Counted from the first letter of the stretch, positions 1 to 12,089 are shown. The stretch: 64,000 nucleotides of DNA from Caenorhabditis remanei (GCF_010183535.1 NC_071329.1:17064879-17128878); one strand, 5' to 3'. Made by a program: numbers and translations. The notes: generated by a model from the sequence alone, not told the origin.

Positions 1-257
1 TTTCTGTCAATAAAATATAATAAAAAAAATAGAATTTTCCATCTGTCAGTTTTCGTTTCAGTTTTTATTAGTACATTCTTAGATCAGGGGCTACTGTAAA
101 TACACCATCTGGTTTTAAAAGTTTTTTCACAGACAGCATTTGCACATTTTGACGGTTGCATTTTTTTCCAAGATGCACGATCTGTTGTCCAAATTTGTTT
201 GAACAGATATTTTGATTAAACGAGGAATAAAACAAAACTAAACCATTCTTTATTTTT

Positions 258-1212
258 TCAAGAGAAAAAACGTTGAAGATCAATAGTCACAAGACTGAGA
301 ACGAACACCACTTGAAGCATGAGATGTCGTGAATGAGAAACAGATTCCACTGCAGTAGTAGTTTCGATTCTAAAAAATAAAAAATAAGACTGATACTTCA
401 ATGACACTAACGACAACTCACTGTTTTTGAGTGGTTATTTTAATTGTCGAAGTAGACGGGACCAAAAAAGAACACAATCCGTCGTTGTTTCCATATCCAT
501 CAAAGCATTCCGATCCAGGATTTCCTTTCACATTCATTATACTTTTCACCACATCTTTATCTGTTTTAATGCCAACAAATGCTCTTCAAAAATTTCCGCT
601 TGAACCATTTCATTTCATTATAATCTTACCCCGGTGCAAGTGCGCATAGTATTGAAAAATATAATGGGTCAAAATTTTCGTAACACAAAATGTGCCGATG
701 AACTGGTGCAAGAAGAGTTATAACTTTGGTACTACTAAGAATATTGAAACCGTCTTTGATCTGGTCGGCTTCGATTTGAGCAATGATTTTATCCAGTGTC
801 TCAAGAAACTTTTTGCAAGTCCATTCGAAAGTGAAGTCTCTTTTTTCGTTTCTCCCTAGTTCATCATGCAAATCTTGTTTTTTTTAGTCTCAAGTAGAAG
901 TTCTTCATTCCATGTCTGAAAATAAAAATTTTTGAATGGATAAGTATTCAATAAAAACATTACCAGCTCATGCATGTCAGCAATATTGTGTTTTTTTGCA
1001 AACGACCGGCGTACGTTATTAATTTCCTGAACAAATTGGTCAAACTCTGCTTGCGTAGTTGGACGTGGTGTTGAGGTTGAAGGGAGTGACGTGGCGGAAG
1101 AAGGATTATCAGACTGTGTAGAAGATGCAAGGGAAACTCCGAGTATGAGGAGTGCGAAGACAACCCATGGTGTGATGATCATTTTGCAGGAGAGGAAGTT
1201 TTTGAACTTCAA
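258..1212 (-). pseudogene. Single-module member of the secreted repeat family, degenerate
   Basis: Four exons can be traced on the minus strand: 964-1212, 630-915, 422-598 and 258-369, all with GT-AG or near-consensus borders. Exon 1 starts MKFKNFLSCK and encodes a signal peptide, a Thr/Ser/Pro-rich stretch and the INNVRRSFAKKHNIADMHEL motif. Exon 2 starts TWNEELLLE. Exon 3 carries the cysteine linker (SECFDGYGNNDGLCS) and exon 4 a hydrophobic C-terminus. Two lesions break it. A run of eight A (plus-strand T, 878-885) is one base short of the frame that continues into the rest of exon 2. Exon 3 has an in-frame TGA at 586-588. The usual LEFLNPLQ motif has decayed to LLAPVHRHILC. The 3' flank (about 30-130) resembles the 3' flank of the next gene (about 2285-2375), so the two are tandem duplicates. 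Pseudogene is my inference; a sequencing error in the homopolymer could explain one lesion but not both. Confidence 0.7.
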
Positions 1213-1290
1213 AACTGACTAAAATCTCTGCTTTCTCCGCTTTTATATATCCATTATCAAGATGACCTTTGCGATACAAAAAACACGTGG
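1213..1290 (-). promoter_or_regulatory. Upstream region with TATA-like and GATA sites
   Basis: Immediately upstream of the start codon at 1212 there is a TATA-like stretch (TTTTATATAT, around 1241-1250) and then TTATCAAGATGACC, which contains a GATA site in reverse. The same combination precedes the other family members. The promoter role is inferred. Confidence 0.35.
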
Positions 1291-2542
1291 TCAGAGGTTG
1301 AAACGTTTGAAATTTTCAGTTTTTAGATTTTGTATGTCTGTAGGAAATGGTTGTTTTTTCTATACCGTTTTTCTTCTAACATACAGCAAATGATCAAAAA
1401 ATTTTGCCTATTGATCCCCTTTTTGACATATACGTTTCCAGATTCATACTTTCTTGTGTAACTCTACTGAATCGTGTCCGTTTTGCATACACTTTTTTTG
1501 ACAGATAGCTGAAACGTTCAGCAATAAGGACATAAGTTTTTTAAAATAATCATCATATTAAATTTTATCGTTAATCAATTTTTCCTGCTCAGGTTTTTAG
1601 AAGAAGAACACGATGCTCAGGTTTTAAGAAAAAAGATCCAACGTAATTTTTTGCTTATCCAAACATTTCTCATAATTTTGTCATCAAAAACTCAATAACT
1701 CCTAGAGAAAAATAAAAAGTTGTTTTTAATTTTCAAATCACGGTCAGGAAAAATTGATTATCGATAAAATTTGAGATGATGATTTTTTCAAATAACTTAT
1801 TTTCTTATTGCTGAATGTTTCAGCTATCTGCCAAAAAAAAGCCCTCACTTATGCTCGCTACTGCAGAAATTCAAATATAGATCATGACCATATTACTCAC
1901 AAGACAAGTGTTTGGAGATGCGGCAAACTGTCCATAAATTTGGTTATACGGTACTTTCGACTACGGGAAGTCCATTTCTGCCATCAAAACCGGCTAAATG
2001 TCTCTGCGAGCCGAGTTATAAGCTCTCAAACAAATTATTAGATCGTTTGAAAGCCGCGTCTCCAAAGACTTCCCTTATCAGATGTCTCCGATCTACGACG
2101 ACATGAACATTACATTCGGTTCTCTTCTTAACATTGCTCGCAATTTATTGAAATCCGTACGGATAATTGCCGGACTCAACCTCGTGAACATGATTTCTTT
2201 GTTAAAGTCCATTCACGGTGTTTCAAATTGAATTTTACCCAATTAAATCTGTCTAAATATCTTACCCTTAACTAATCTAAACTAAAATTTTCTATCTGTC
2301 AGTTTCCATTTCAAATTTAATTAGTGCATTCCTATATCCTGGGTTACTGTAGATACACAATCTGAATTCTTCTCGATGGAAGAAGGTAGTATTATATGTC
2401 TGCTAAAACTCATGTATGAAAGGAACAACAAGGATTCTCCCAAATTTTTTATTTTTTCAAATGTCGATAAAGACATAAAATTTGAGTGTAAATGAAAAGA
2501 GGAGAATGTGAAAGATTGTCCTTCATTGATTCGAGAGATGTT
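1291..2542. repeat. Gene-free stretch holding a shortened foldback element copy
   Basis: From about 1440 to 1863 this is a shortened copy of the foldback element seen complete at 40297-41444. The left part shares AGATTCATACTTT and CGTGTCCGTTTTGCATA, and the right part ends CTTATGCTCGCTACTGCAG. Bases 1900-2250 contain two short open frames that I do not recognise. Bases 2285-2375 match the sequence at 30-130 and are the duplicated 3' flank of the gene family. Confidence 0.6.
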
Positions 2543-5157
2543 TTATTTTCCACCAGTTTTCTTGTTGTTACGAGCGGAATGTTTCTTTGAAGACTTTGGG
2601 AGAAGGCGACGTTTTGATGGAGCGCTGGAGGTGGTAGAAACTCCAGTGGTTGATTCTTCGGTTGTCGTTTCTTCGGTAGTTGATTCTTTGGTAGTCGTTT
2701 CAACATTTGATTTTTTTGGAGCGCTGGAGGTGGTAGAAGCTCCAGTCGTCGATTCTTCGGTAGTCGTTTCAACAATGGATTTTGCTCTGCAAGAATTTAA
2801 ATACATTAAAAGAAAAAAAGTTTGAATAACTTACTCTGGAATAGAGCACAACCCGTCATCATTTTCATATCCTGGTGCACAACTCGAGCCAGCTTTCGAT
2901 TCAACATTCTTCAAATCCCACATCTTGAAATTGCCTTCATCACCCAACAAACAGAAAACGGTGAAATCCCACAGTAGTTTCTCAACACATCCAATACTAG
3001 TCTGCATAGGATTCAAAAGCTCCAGGTGGCCAACGTGATGAGTTTCACCGCTTTTCAAAAACTCGAGAAACTCGTCCTGAGACATTTCAGTCAGATAGTA
3101 ATCCACTTCTTCATCAATCTTCTCCGTTATTCCGGTATAGACCATGTCTGTTGTGTATCTCCATGTCTTGTTAGCACATGTCAGGTTGCCAGAACAGTTT
3201 AGGGAACTAGCGAGGGTCACTAACGATTCCTTCCATGTCTGGAAAACAGGCATGACTAATGAAATTGTTCTAGTCTTACCAATTTATGCATGTTTGAGAT
3301 GTTGTACCTATTCGCATACTTTCTTCTGGCATCATTGACGTCATTCAAAAAATCAGAGGAGTTTCCAAAATAAGAGACATCCGTCGGATTTTCTGGAACA
3401 CACAATCCATCCAGACTTTTGTATCGTGCAGAGCAGTTCGATGCAGCAACATGAGTTGTCACACTTGCTGTGTCGACATTGAACATTTTTGGTTTTCCGC
3501 TGGAGAATCAATCTTGTGAAACTTGTAAATTAATATTTTCCTACCTTGGTCCGATTACACAAACATATTCCTTCTTATCTCGTTCAATCCTCATGTATTC
3601 ACAAGCGATACTTTTCTGAAGAGGAATCAAGAGTTCCAAGTCACCAAGAGAAGTCTGGACATTAGATGCAAAGAAGGAATTCCGCTCAATTGGATCTTTT
3701 GAGATAAAGTTGTTTTCGATGCGAGATTCAATAAAAAAATCAAAATATTCCTCATATTCAAATTTCGGCAGATAGACGTGTCTCATCGTTTTTCCCATTT
3801 GTGGCGGGTCAATCATGAAATTTCCGTCATTCGAAAACTTCAAGAGATCTTCGCTCCAAATCTGAAATTACTTTTTTGTTTTTATAAATCAGATGACTTC
3901 ACTTACCAGTTGATGCATATTCGGCACATTGTACAGTTTCGCATATTTCTCTCTGATTTGATTGATACGTATCGTGAGTTTTTCTTGTTTTGTTGCAACA
4001 CAAAGCCCGTTAACGTTCTCATAGTTTCTATAGCATTGAGATCCAGGCTTGGCATTTGATTCAAGACTTGTATCAAATAGAGTCAATCCACCCCTACAAT
4101 GACATTTGTTATCAATGATTTCTAATTTCGCAAACACACTCTGTTCCTAAAAGACATAAGATTTTCCCTATTCTTTGTGCACATCCCATGAATCTATGAT
4201 GTGGATTTAGAAGTTCAGGTTTGCCTAACGAGGAGCCAACATATTTATCAATGTAGCTTTGTTTTTCTGTTTCATTTAATTTCAAAAACTCCTCTTCAAT
4301 TTCTTTTTCAATGTATTTCGATGAAGTGTTATACGTTTTGATAAATAAATATCTCCATGTTATTCGTGCCTCTGACCATTTGTGAGCATTTAAATCCAAA
4401 GCTTTGGCAGTATTCACTAGATTCTCGTTCCAGATCTTTAAAAAACTAGAACATATGAGTTTCGAGTGTGAGTCTTACCAATTCGTGCATGTTAGAGACA
4501 TTGAATTGATTTGCGTATGTTCTTCTCACGCCATTTACATCTTCCAGGAAACGTTCAGGGGATTGACCGCTTGTATCAAACAACTTGAAATCTCCACTAA
4601 AAATTTTGAATGATTTCTTTCACATCGTAAGAGTGGACAGCTTTAAACATTACCTCGGTCCCATTAAACACACTGTGAGCTTGGAATCTCCCTCTGTTTT
4701 TGGACCACAACCAAAGAATTTTTGATGCGGGTTGAGCAACTCCAACGCACCTGCTGAACGCTCAAGTACTTCCTTACTATTTTCAATGTACTCTTTCTGT
4801 TGTGATTGAGTTTTAGCAAAAAACAAAATCAGCTGTCCTTCAATATCTTTTGTTGGGATGACAGAGGAGTTGAAATACATGTATCTCCACGTTTTGCGAG
4901 CTTCTGGCCAAGCACGATACCAATCGAGTGGTTTCAGAATTTCAACAAGCTCATTGCTCCAGATCTGAAGTTTTACAAATTAGTTAAAATTTACTATTCT
5001 CCTAGTCCCTTACCAACTCATGCATGTCAGAAACATTGTATTCCAATGCATATTGACGCCGCAACTGATTCACATCGGAGAGGAACCGATCAGAGGGTTC
5101 TGATGGAGCAACTACTACCAGCAGTAGGAAGGTGAAGAGCGGCGAATGGAAATTCAT
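2543..5157 (-). CDS. Secreted four-module repeat protein, Thr/Ser-rich tail
   Basis: Nine exons with consistent phases: 5014-5157, 4654-4964, 4479-4596, 4140-4435, 3907-4093, 3545-3861, 3280-3499, 2835-3238 and 2543-2786, giving about 746 residues. The start MNFHSPLFTFLLLVVVAPSE is a signal peptide. Four modules follow. Each has an RRxYAxxYxVxxMHEL motif at an exon end, then an exon beginning IW or TW with a WRY motif and a LELLNPxQKFxGC...CLLG ending. The linker between modules 1 and 2 (exon 3, 118 bp) lacks the usual cysteine pair. The last exon encodes two similar repeats rich in TTTEESTTGASTTSSAP and a basic end, without a hydrophobic anchor, so the protein is probably released rather than membrane-bound. 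The donor of exon 4 is the unusual GTGTGT. The gene is divergent from its paralog at 5406. The module resembles a divergent CAP/SCP domain; function unknown. Confidence 0.8.
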
Positions 5158-5405
5158 CGCTACTCGATCGAATAATTTCGAACTGAGGAAATCTGTGAAT
5201 TCTCTCTTCTTATATACCCCCCATCTTATCTGATTGAGATCTTATCAACAGCTTATCAATCTAATCTTTTTCTTATCAGATGTGTTTTTTGGAAAAGTTC
5301 ATCGTGATATCCCACTGATAACATCTTGATCAGATAAGGAGCGGTGTATATAAGAAGTGAGAATTCACAGATTTCCTCAGTTCGAAGTCATTCGATCGAG
5401 TAGCG
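5158..5405. promoter_or_regulatory. Near-palindromic bidirectional promoter with GATA sites
   Basis: The 248 bases between two divergent start codons are almost symmetrical. Reading out from either gene gives the same order: CATCGCTACTCGATCGAA, then TTCGAACTGAGGAAATCTGT, GAATTCTC, and a TATA-like box (CTTCTTATATAC on the left, GTATATAAGAAG on the right). The centre holds many GATA-type sites (CTTATCTGAT, CTTATCAA, CTTATCAGA, CTGATAAC, CAGATAAGG). In nematodes, clustered TGATAA sites are bound by intestinal GATA factors such as ELT-2, so gut expression of both genes is a reasonable inference. Confidence 0.65.
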
Positions 5406-7973
5406 ATGAAGTTGCTCTCATTGCTCACCCTGCTCCTGCCTCCTGCCTTCTCCGAGCTCCTGCCTTTCTCGAACGACTCCATTAATTTGCGAGATTACGA
5501 GGAATTACGATCTTTCCATCCTGATACACATGTTCGGCAGTTCAACAAGATAAGATTTGCATTCAGCAGGGTATATCAAATTTCAAACATGCACCCATTG
5601 GTAAGATAATTTTTCATTCAGTTCTATTCAATAAAAGTAAATATTTCAGGAATGGTCAGAGGATTTGGTTAGAGTGCTGGAACCACTTGCTTGGGATAGA
5701 CCTTGGCCAGAGGCACGCAAGACATGGAGATACATGGTCGTGCCAAAGACTGATCTACACAGAATTTACAATGTGTTCGAATATGAACTAAATAAAATAT
5801 TGGAGCACCTTATTGATTATATGAAATCTGGGGAATACAAGGATCGCAGAGACACCTCCTTGAGCTATTTGGAGTTGCTCAACCCACTTCAAAGATATAT
5901 TGGTTGTGGACCTAAGCCAGAGGGAGACAAATACATTATTGTGTGTTTACTTGGACCCTAGTAAGTTTTAGCTCATTGGCTATCATTATTAGTCTACCGA
6001 ATTTCAGCGGAGACTTCAAGGTTAATATGTGGGAAAACATGACTAATGAATCCAATTCGAAATGTTATGATTTCTATCAATACGATGGCGGACACTGTGA
6101 ACTTAATGATCCAGATTTCACAGAATCAATCAATGATATCAGGAGGAAGTTTGCAAAAAAGTATAATGTTCCAGACATGCATAAACTGGTGAGAAATGAA
6201 AAAAAAACTGAGTTAATTTTTAAAAAAATTGGTTTTTTCCAGACCTGGAACAAGGATCTTCTCAAAATACTTGAGTCTTTAGACGTCTCTGCTAATGATA
6301 CAAGTCTCAAAAACTATCAAAGATACTGGATATTGCGAGGAACTGGATATCAACACACATTGAATACTCTCCGAAACAAAATCAATAGAGAGTATATCAA
6401 GAATGTCGAGAAGGAAGAAATATTTGCATCTGGACTCAATTCGACTTTGGGAGATCTGGAAGCTGTCATTCCGCTTCAGAAGACGTTTGCATGTGCTCCA
6501 AAACTAATGAACAATCAGTGGAAAATAGTTTGTTTGATTGGTCCAAGGTTTGTAATTGGTTTATTAAAAATGAATGACTATAACGGATTATAGCTTGGAA
6601 CCAAAAATGTTCGATATCGATCCGAAAATTGTGACCAAAAACGTTCTTGGATCGGCTTGCCCGACACATTACAAACATGAAGACGGTCTATGTGTTCCGG
6701 AAAACCCCGAGAAAAATGTGAACATTTTCGATAGCGACTATTTCAAGGAGAAAGTCAATGATGTGAGGGTAAAACTTGCCAAGAAGTTTAACGTGTCGAA
6801 TATGCATCAACTCGTAAGCACTCTCATACCTTACATTAGATTTAAAACAATTTATTCAGGACCCGTCCTATGATTTATCGAAGGAACTGGAGGATTGGAA
6901 CATCAATGATAGAAATCAGAAGCAGGAAAGAATAAGATATTTGGCAGTCCCTATTCATGACTTTGAAAAAATGTTGGATACCCTGGAAACCCGCGTTCAA
7001 CAAGAGTATTTTTCGAAAAATCCGAAAGAAAGGAGAGCTATCCTGGCTTCTGGTGCTAACACTACTCTAGGTATTCTGGAACTCATCATGCCTCTCCAAA
7101 CAATGTATGAATGTGCTGTCAATGAGGTCAATGGCGTCTTCAAAGTAGTTTGTTTGATTGGACCAAGGTTGGTAAACTCATATTCGAAAAACCATCGATT
7201 CATTATAATTTCAGTCTGACACCCAAAATGTTTGCAACGGACATGACAAGTGTGACGAACAATGTTCCCGGATCAGATTGCATGCCCAGATATGTAGATA
7301 ACCTTGGATTGTGTGAAACTGATGAGCCATCACATGCTAGAAAATGGTTCCTGAATGATTTCAACTTGTTGAGAAAGAAGTACGCGAATAGATATCAAAT
7401 TCCAAATATGCATGAGTTGGTAAGTTTACTTCTTTATTTCGACTGATGTATATTTTCAAATTTTAAGATTTGGAGTGACTCATTCGCAACTTACGCAGAA
7501 TCTCAAATGATGTCCGAGAAACCGTTGTCTTGTTCTGGAAAGTCTTGGAGATATGTGTCAATATTCTTTACCAGTTTCATTGTGACACTTGAAGAGAAAA
7601 TTGACGAATATCTGATGGAAATGAATCATTACAAATTCATCGATTTTCTTAAAAATGGAAACAAATCTGAAAGTGTCGGTTACTTGGAACTATTGAACCC
7701 TCTGCAAACTCATATTGGATGTACCGGTCGATTTCAAGGCGTTCTTTGTCTGCTGGGTGATGAAGGAGTGTTTCAAATGTGGGATTTGAATAAGAATTCG
7801 GGGGAAGCTGGCTCAGACTGTCAACGTGGATATGAGAACCGTGATGGACTTTGTTTGCTTTCTAGGTAAACTGTTCTGTTGAGTCAGATAACTGTTACAT
7901 TATATTTTTCAGAACTCAACAATCTCCTAAGTCTCGAAAAAATGAAGATCCATCTTTCTCAGGTGGAAAATGA
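5406..7973 (+). CDS. Secreted four-module repeat protein, divergent paralog
   Basis: Nine exons: 5406-5600, 5650-5960, 6008-6188, 6243-6547, 6594-6813, 6860-7167, 7215-7419, 7468-7865 and 7913-7973, about 727 residues, with phases 0 and 2 alternating exactly as in its minus-strand partner. The signal peptide is MKLLSLLTLLLPPAFSE. Modules end at exons 2, 4, 6 and 8 with the LELLNPLQ, LEAVIPLQ, LELIMPLQ and LELLNPLQ versions of the core motif and CLLGP or CLIGP endings. Exon 6 lacks the Trp that normally opens the second exon of a module and starts DPSYDLSKEL instead. The tail is short and basic, without the Thr-rich repeats of the partner or a GPI-type end. Start chosen because it opens the signal peptide just after the shared promoter. 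Divergent CAP/SCP relationship is inferred. Confidence 0.8.
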
Positions 7974-8257
7974 TATCGCTGTATTTCTGTCTTTCTATCC
8001 GGCCTGGAATCAAGCTTTCCCAATTCTCTTTTTTTATTGGGCTATTGTCGGAAAATGAAGTTTTTGTATTTGATCAGTACGAATTGTATACATATAAAGT
8101 TTTGGTTTTCAAGACAGAACTTGGTTCAAATTGATCGAATTGACTCAGTTAAAATAAGACTGAAAAAGTTGATTACATTTTTGATTGTCACTAAGGCTTG
8201 TAGGACTCCAAGTGTATCGATTTGAAGATACTCATAAAATATCATCATTCATCAAAC
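7974..8257. other. Intergenic stretch, nothing recognised
   Basis: No exon-like structure or repeat was recognised between the stop codon of the preceding gene and the MITE that starts near 8258. Confidence 0.4.
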
Positions 8258-8695
8258 CAGTACCGGCCAAAATGATATCAAATTTGCTTGTTTTAGTTTA
8301 AAATTTCTAACTTTTAGAGTGTGTTATAGTAAAATAATTCTTCCCACAAAGCAAATTAAGCATACACCATACATACGAAGGTAAACCTTTTATTTTTGTA
8401 GTTGACAACTTTTTTGTACGGACACTCCCTAGAGAGTTACGTTCATTTTAAGAGGACAGCTCAAAAACCACTCTATTTTGCACTGAAATGAGACGATTTG
8501 AAGGAGAAATTACTTTGTCGATATGTAATTTGCTGGGGAGTGTCCGTACAAAAATGTTGTCAACTACAAAAGTGAAGGTCTACTTTTGATTTCTTTGATC
8601 AATAAAGTTGTTTTTGTGGGACAGTTAGTTTTACCATGACACACTTTTAAATTTGGTCGTTTTCAACTAAAAAGGGCAAACGATCACTTATTTTC
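8258..8695. repeat. Foldback MITE, family CAGTACYGGCCAAAA
   Basis: Starts CAGTACCGGCCAAAATG and has an internal inverted repeat around TAGTTGACAACTTTTTTGTA and GTCCGTACAAAAATGTTGTC. The same sequence occurs at 47107-47509 and 61518-61966, and as a half copy at about 45215-45345. The right end here is worn. Too short to encode a transposase. Confidence 0.65.
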
Positions 8696-8706
8696 AACAA
8701 GTCTCT

Positions 8707-9100
8707 TAAAACAGGTGCTATCCCCAGCCTATGGAAAGAAACAATCATTTTTCCATTATTCAAAAAAGGTTCTCGTAGTGACGCCTCGAATTATCGCCCT
8801 ATCTCATTAACGTCGTCAGTTTGCAAGTTATTTTGGAGACTTGTTATCAGATTTTTCCTGTAAGAAGCCCATTTGGCCAGTTTATGTGGATTTCAAAAAA
8901 GCCGTTGATACCGTATCTCACTCTAAATTAGTCTTTAAGCTCAAAAATTGTGGAATAGCCGGGAACTTAAATGGCTCGAGTCCTGGCAGACTGTACACAA
9001 GGGGAGGAAAGATCAGTCATCTTATTTCATTCAACTCATTCAACACCGTTACTTTCAAATAACATATATTGTACTCTCTATTCATAGTCTCATCCTTTAC
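8707..9100 (+). mobile_element. Non-LTR retrotransposon fragment, reverse transcriptase
   Basis: Translating from about 8714 gives AIPSLWKETIIFPLFKKGSR, followed by SDASNYRPISLTSSVCKLF. This is the conserved start of a non-LTR reverse transcriptase, where the NYRPISL motif is diagnostic. Further on, in shifted frames, WPVYVDFKKAVDTVSHSKLV matches the conserved motif around the first catalytic Asp (usually YxDFxKAFDxVxH). Several frameshifts make this a dead fragment of roughly 400 bases. Element type (jockey or CR1-like) not determined. Confidence 0.75.
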
Positions 9101-9324
9101 CCGGTACTGCCCATTTTCCTCAACTTTCGCTCATCGCTGATAACTTAGGACGGAACTTACTTCTGATGCGAAAAGGAGGAAGTGGTGGTTTAAATGTGAT
9201 AAGAATCGTTAATGTTCTTCAAAAAAATTAATGGAGTCTATCAAGAATTACCCTTGGGAGAGACGAATCCGCACTTTGATGATAGCCCGTGAAGAAGGAG
9301 TTTCGAGATGGAAAGTTTTGAAAA

Positions 9325-10099
9325 AGAAATAATTCGGTTTTTTGATACTTTTTATAAAATTTCTGATATTTTCTAGCCCGGGAGGATTCAATCCCGCGTC
9401 TACCGTGAATAAACACAGCCCATAGGTAAGACTACTCGCAGCGTAACTGACCGAGTCTTACAGGATCCGACACAAGAAAGAATGGTGGGGGAAGTCATAA
9501 AGAAAAGAAAGAATTCTGTTTTTTGATACTTTTTATAAAATGTATGATATATTCTAACCCGGGAGGATTCAATCCCGCGTCTACCGTGAATAAACACAGC
9601 CCATAGGTAAGACTACTCGCAGCGTAACTGACCGAGTCTTACAGGATCCGACACAAGAAAGAATGGTGGGGGAAGTCATAAAGAAAAGAAAGAATTCAGT
9701 TTTTTGATACTTTTTATGTAATTTCTTATATATTCTAACCCGGGAGGATTCAATCCCGCGTCTACCGTGAATAAACACAGCCCATAGGTAAGACTACTCG
9801 CAGCGTAACTGACCGAGTCTTACAGGATCCGACACAAGAAAGAATGGTGGGGGAAGTCATAAAGAAACGAAATAATTCTGTTTTTGATATTTTTTATGAA
9901 ATTTATGATATATTCTAACCCGGGAGGATTCAATCCCGCGTCTACCGTGAATAAACACAGCCCATAGGTAAGACTACTCGCAGCGTAACTGACCGAGTCT
10001 TACAGGATCCGACACAAGAAAGAATGGTGGGGGAAGTCATAAAGAAAAGAAAGAATTCAGTTTTTTGATACTTTTTATGTAATTTCTTATATATTCTAG
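9325..10099. repeat. Tandem array of 181-bp units
   Basis: Four nearly identical units of about 181 bases plus a partial one lie head to tail. Each contains CCCGGGAGGATTCAATCCCG, then CGTCTACCGTGAATAAACAC and GGTGGGGGAAGTCATAAAG. A single further unit lies inverted at about 11385-11605. On the minus strand each unit carries GGATTGAATCC, similar to a tRNA-type B box (GGTTCGANTCC). It also has an 8-bp hairpin stem, GTAAGACT/AGTCTTAC. A tRNA-derived SINE origin is possible but not proven. Confidence 0.7.
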
Positions 10100-11384
10100 C
10101 CCGGGAGGAAGGACCCATCGTTACTCACGTTATTCCTTTGTCCATCCCATTTGTTGAACAGTTTTTGTTCTGCAGCCGTGTACTGTCCTGGGGGCGTTGT
10201 GGTACTTCTCGACTGGGAACTAAAATATAAGTATGTGAATTTGAAAAGCTCGCATGAAGAGGTAACTTGAGAGAGAAAGTAAAAGGGGTATAGGGAACAA
10301 AGGTAGATCAAATGCAATTAAAACTAAGAGAGCTCAAAAAAAGAGGACTGCTCGGTGTTGGAGTGAAAGGGACGACTGACTGTATTCCACCAGTCTGACC
10401 TCATAAGAACTAGGGGGCGTGTCTTATTCGCCATCACCTATTAGATTTCCCATGGAGATAAGTGAAGAACAAAGGGAACACGGGCCTCGTTCACACCTGT
10501 CTGTATGAGATTCGTTTTTGCTCGATCGATATTTCATCTATTAGATTTCTCAGGAAGATAGGTGACAGGTGTGAGTGTTTGTGGCTGAAAATAACAAAAG
10601 GAACACGGCGGGACTACTTCCTCATAATTATGATCCCAGTTCACACCCTCTATTCAAACATGTAAAAACTACTGCGAATACTGTTTTCTGGGAAACTTAT
10701 CGTCATTACTTGGTTGCTCATTTCAAACTTTGACATCTCTTGAACAAATTGTTCTAATCTCCGAATATGAACTTGAAGCTCAATTCACTATATTATCAGT
10801 CATTAAAAATAGGGGATTTCGGAAAAAACCGTATCAATCATCCTGACAACTTGGAACCTGATCAAATTTCTCTGTGAGAATCTTGAACGGTCAAGATGTG
10901 AACGTGGAGGTCAACAATTACAAACGTGAAGATACCGGCCTGTGTTCTTATTGGTGTTTTCTGCCACAAACACTCACACCTGTCACTTATCGTTCTGGGA
11001 AATCTAATAGGTGATGACGAATAAGACACGCCCCCTAGTCCTTATGAGGTCAGACTGATGGAATACAGTCAGTCGTCCCTTTCATTCCAGCAGCGAGTAG
11101 TCCTCTCTTTTTGGGCTCTTTCCTTTTCTCATTTCATTCGATCTAGCTGTGTTCCCTATATCCCTTTTATAACTCCTTTACTTTCTCTCTCAAGTTACAT
11201 CTTCATGCAAGCTTATCCAATTCACAAACTTATATTTTACTTTCCAGTCGAAAAGAACAGCAACGCCCCCAGAACAGTGTCCCGGAGCCCACAACGATAC
11301 ACAACAGTACACGACTGCAGAACAACAATGGTTCAACAAAAGGAATAGTCAAAGGAATAACGTGAGTAATCATGGGGGTCTTAG
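10100..11384. mobile_element. Large inverted-repeat element with exon-like arms
   Basis: Bases about 10104-10480 are an imperfect inverted copy of about 10970-11376. Both arms share TCATAAGACTCCCC-type segments around ACACGCCCCCTAGT and TAATAGGTGATG. Both arms also contain a stretch bordered by TTCCCAG or TTTCCAG and by AACGTGAGT that stays open in one frame: SRSTTTPPGQYTAAEQKLFN on the minus strand of the left arm, and SKRTATPPEQ...QQYTTAEQQW on the plus strand of the right arm. The 490-base centre contains no recognised gene. Flanked by the 181-bp units. No transposase seen. Confidence 0.5.
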
Positions 11385-11605
11385 AATATATCATAAATTT
11401 CATAAAAAGTATCAAAAACAGAATTCTTTCTTTTCTTTATGACTTCCCCCACCATTCTTTCTTGTGTCGGATCCTGTAAGACTCGGCCAGTTACGCTGCG
11501 AGTAGTCTTACCTATGGGCTGTGTTTAATCACGGTAGACGCGGGATTGAATCCTCCCGGGGTAGAATATATCATAAATTTCATAAAAAGTATCAAAAAAC
11601 AGAAT

Positions 11606-12089
11606 TTGCAGGTCTTTTTTGAGGAAATGCCATAAAAATCCTTCGGAAAAACGGTACCATAAAAATCCTTTACTTACTACTGGCCCACCCGCTTAGGTAA
11701 AAAGGGGAGTAAAAATTAGTTTTGCTGAACAATTTTAATATTTTGAGTTTTGACCATTCTTTGCGGTTGGGACCATTCAATTCTGAAAGTTGTGTCACCC
11801 AAAATTTTGGGACCATTCTTTGCGGTTGAGACCGTTCTTCGCGGTAGGGACCGTTCTTCGCGGTAGGGACCCTTCAATTCCACAGTAAACTTTAGATGCT
11901 AACTTTTTTTTTGGTGTATAAGACTTTAATTTTTTTCTTGCCATGAATTATGTGCCAGTTTTTTTTAGTTTGAGCATCATTCAGTGAAAATATACTGTCA
12001 CTATGTAAGAAAAGAAAGGGATTCTACAAAACATTTATTTTCAAGCGTGATTTAAGACAATGGCACATGACATGTGAAGGCTGATGTCT
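11606..12089. repeat. Intergenic region with short GACCATTCTTTGCGGTT tandem repeats
   Basis: Bases 11750-11870 repeat a unit close to GGGACCATTCTTTGCGGTT about five times with variation. The rest shows no gene. Confidence 0.5.

Noticed and set aside
2508..2825. 105-codon plus-strand frame opposite the Thr-rich exon.
   Set aside because: It is the antisense of the TTTEESTT repeat; the repeat makes the opposite strand open by chance.
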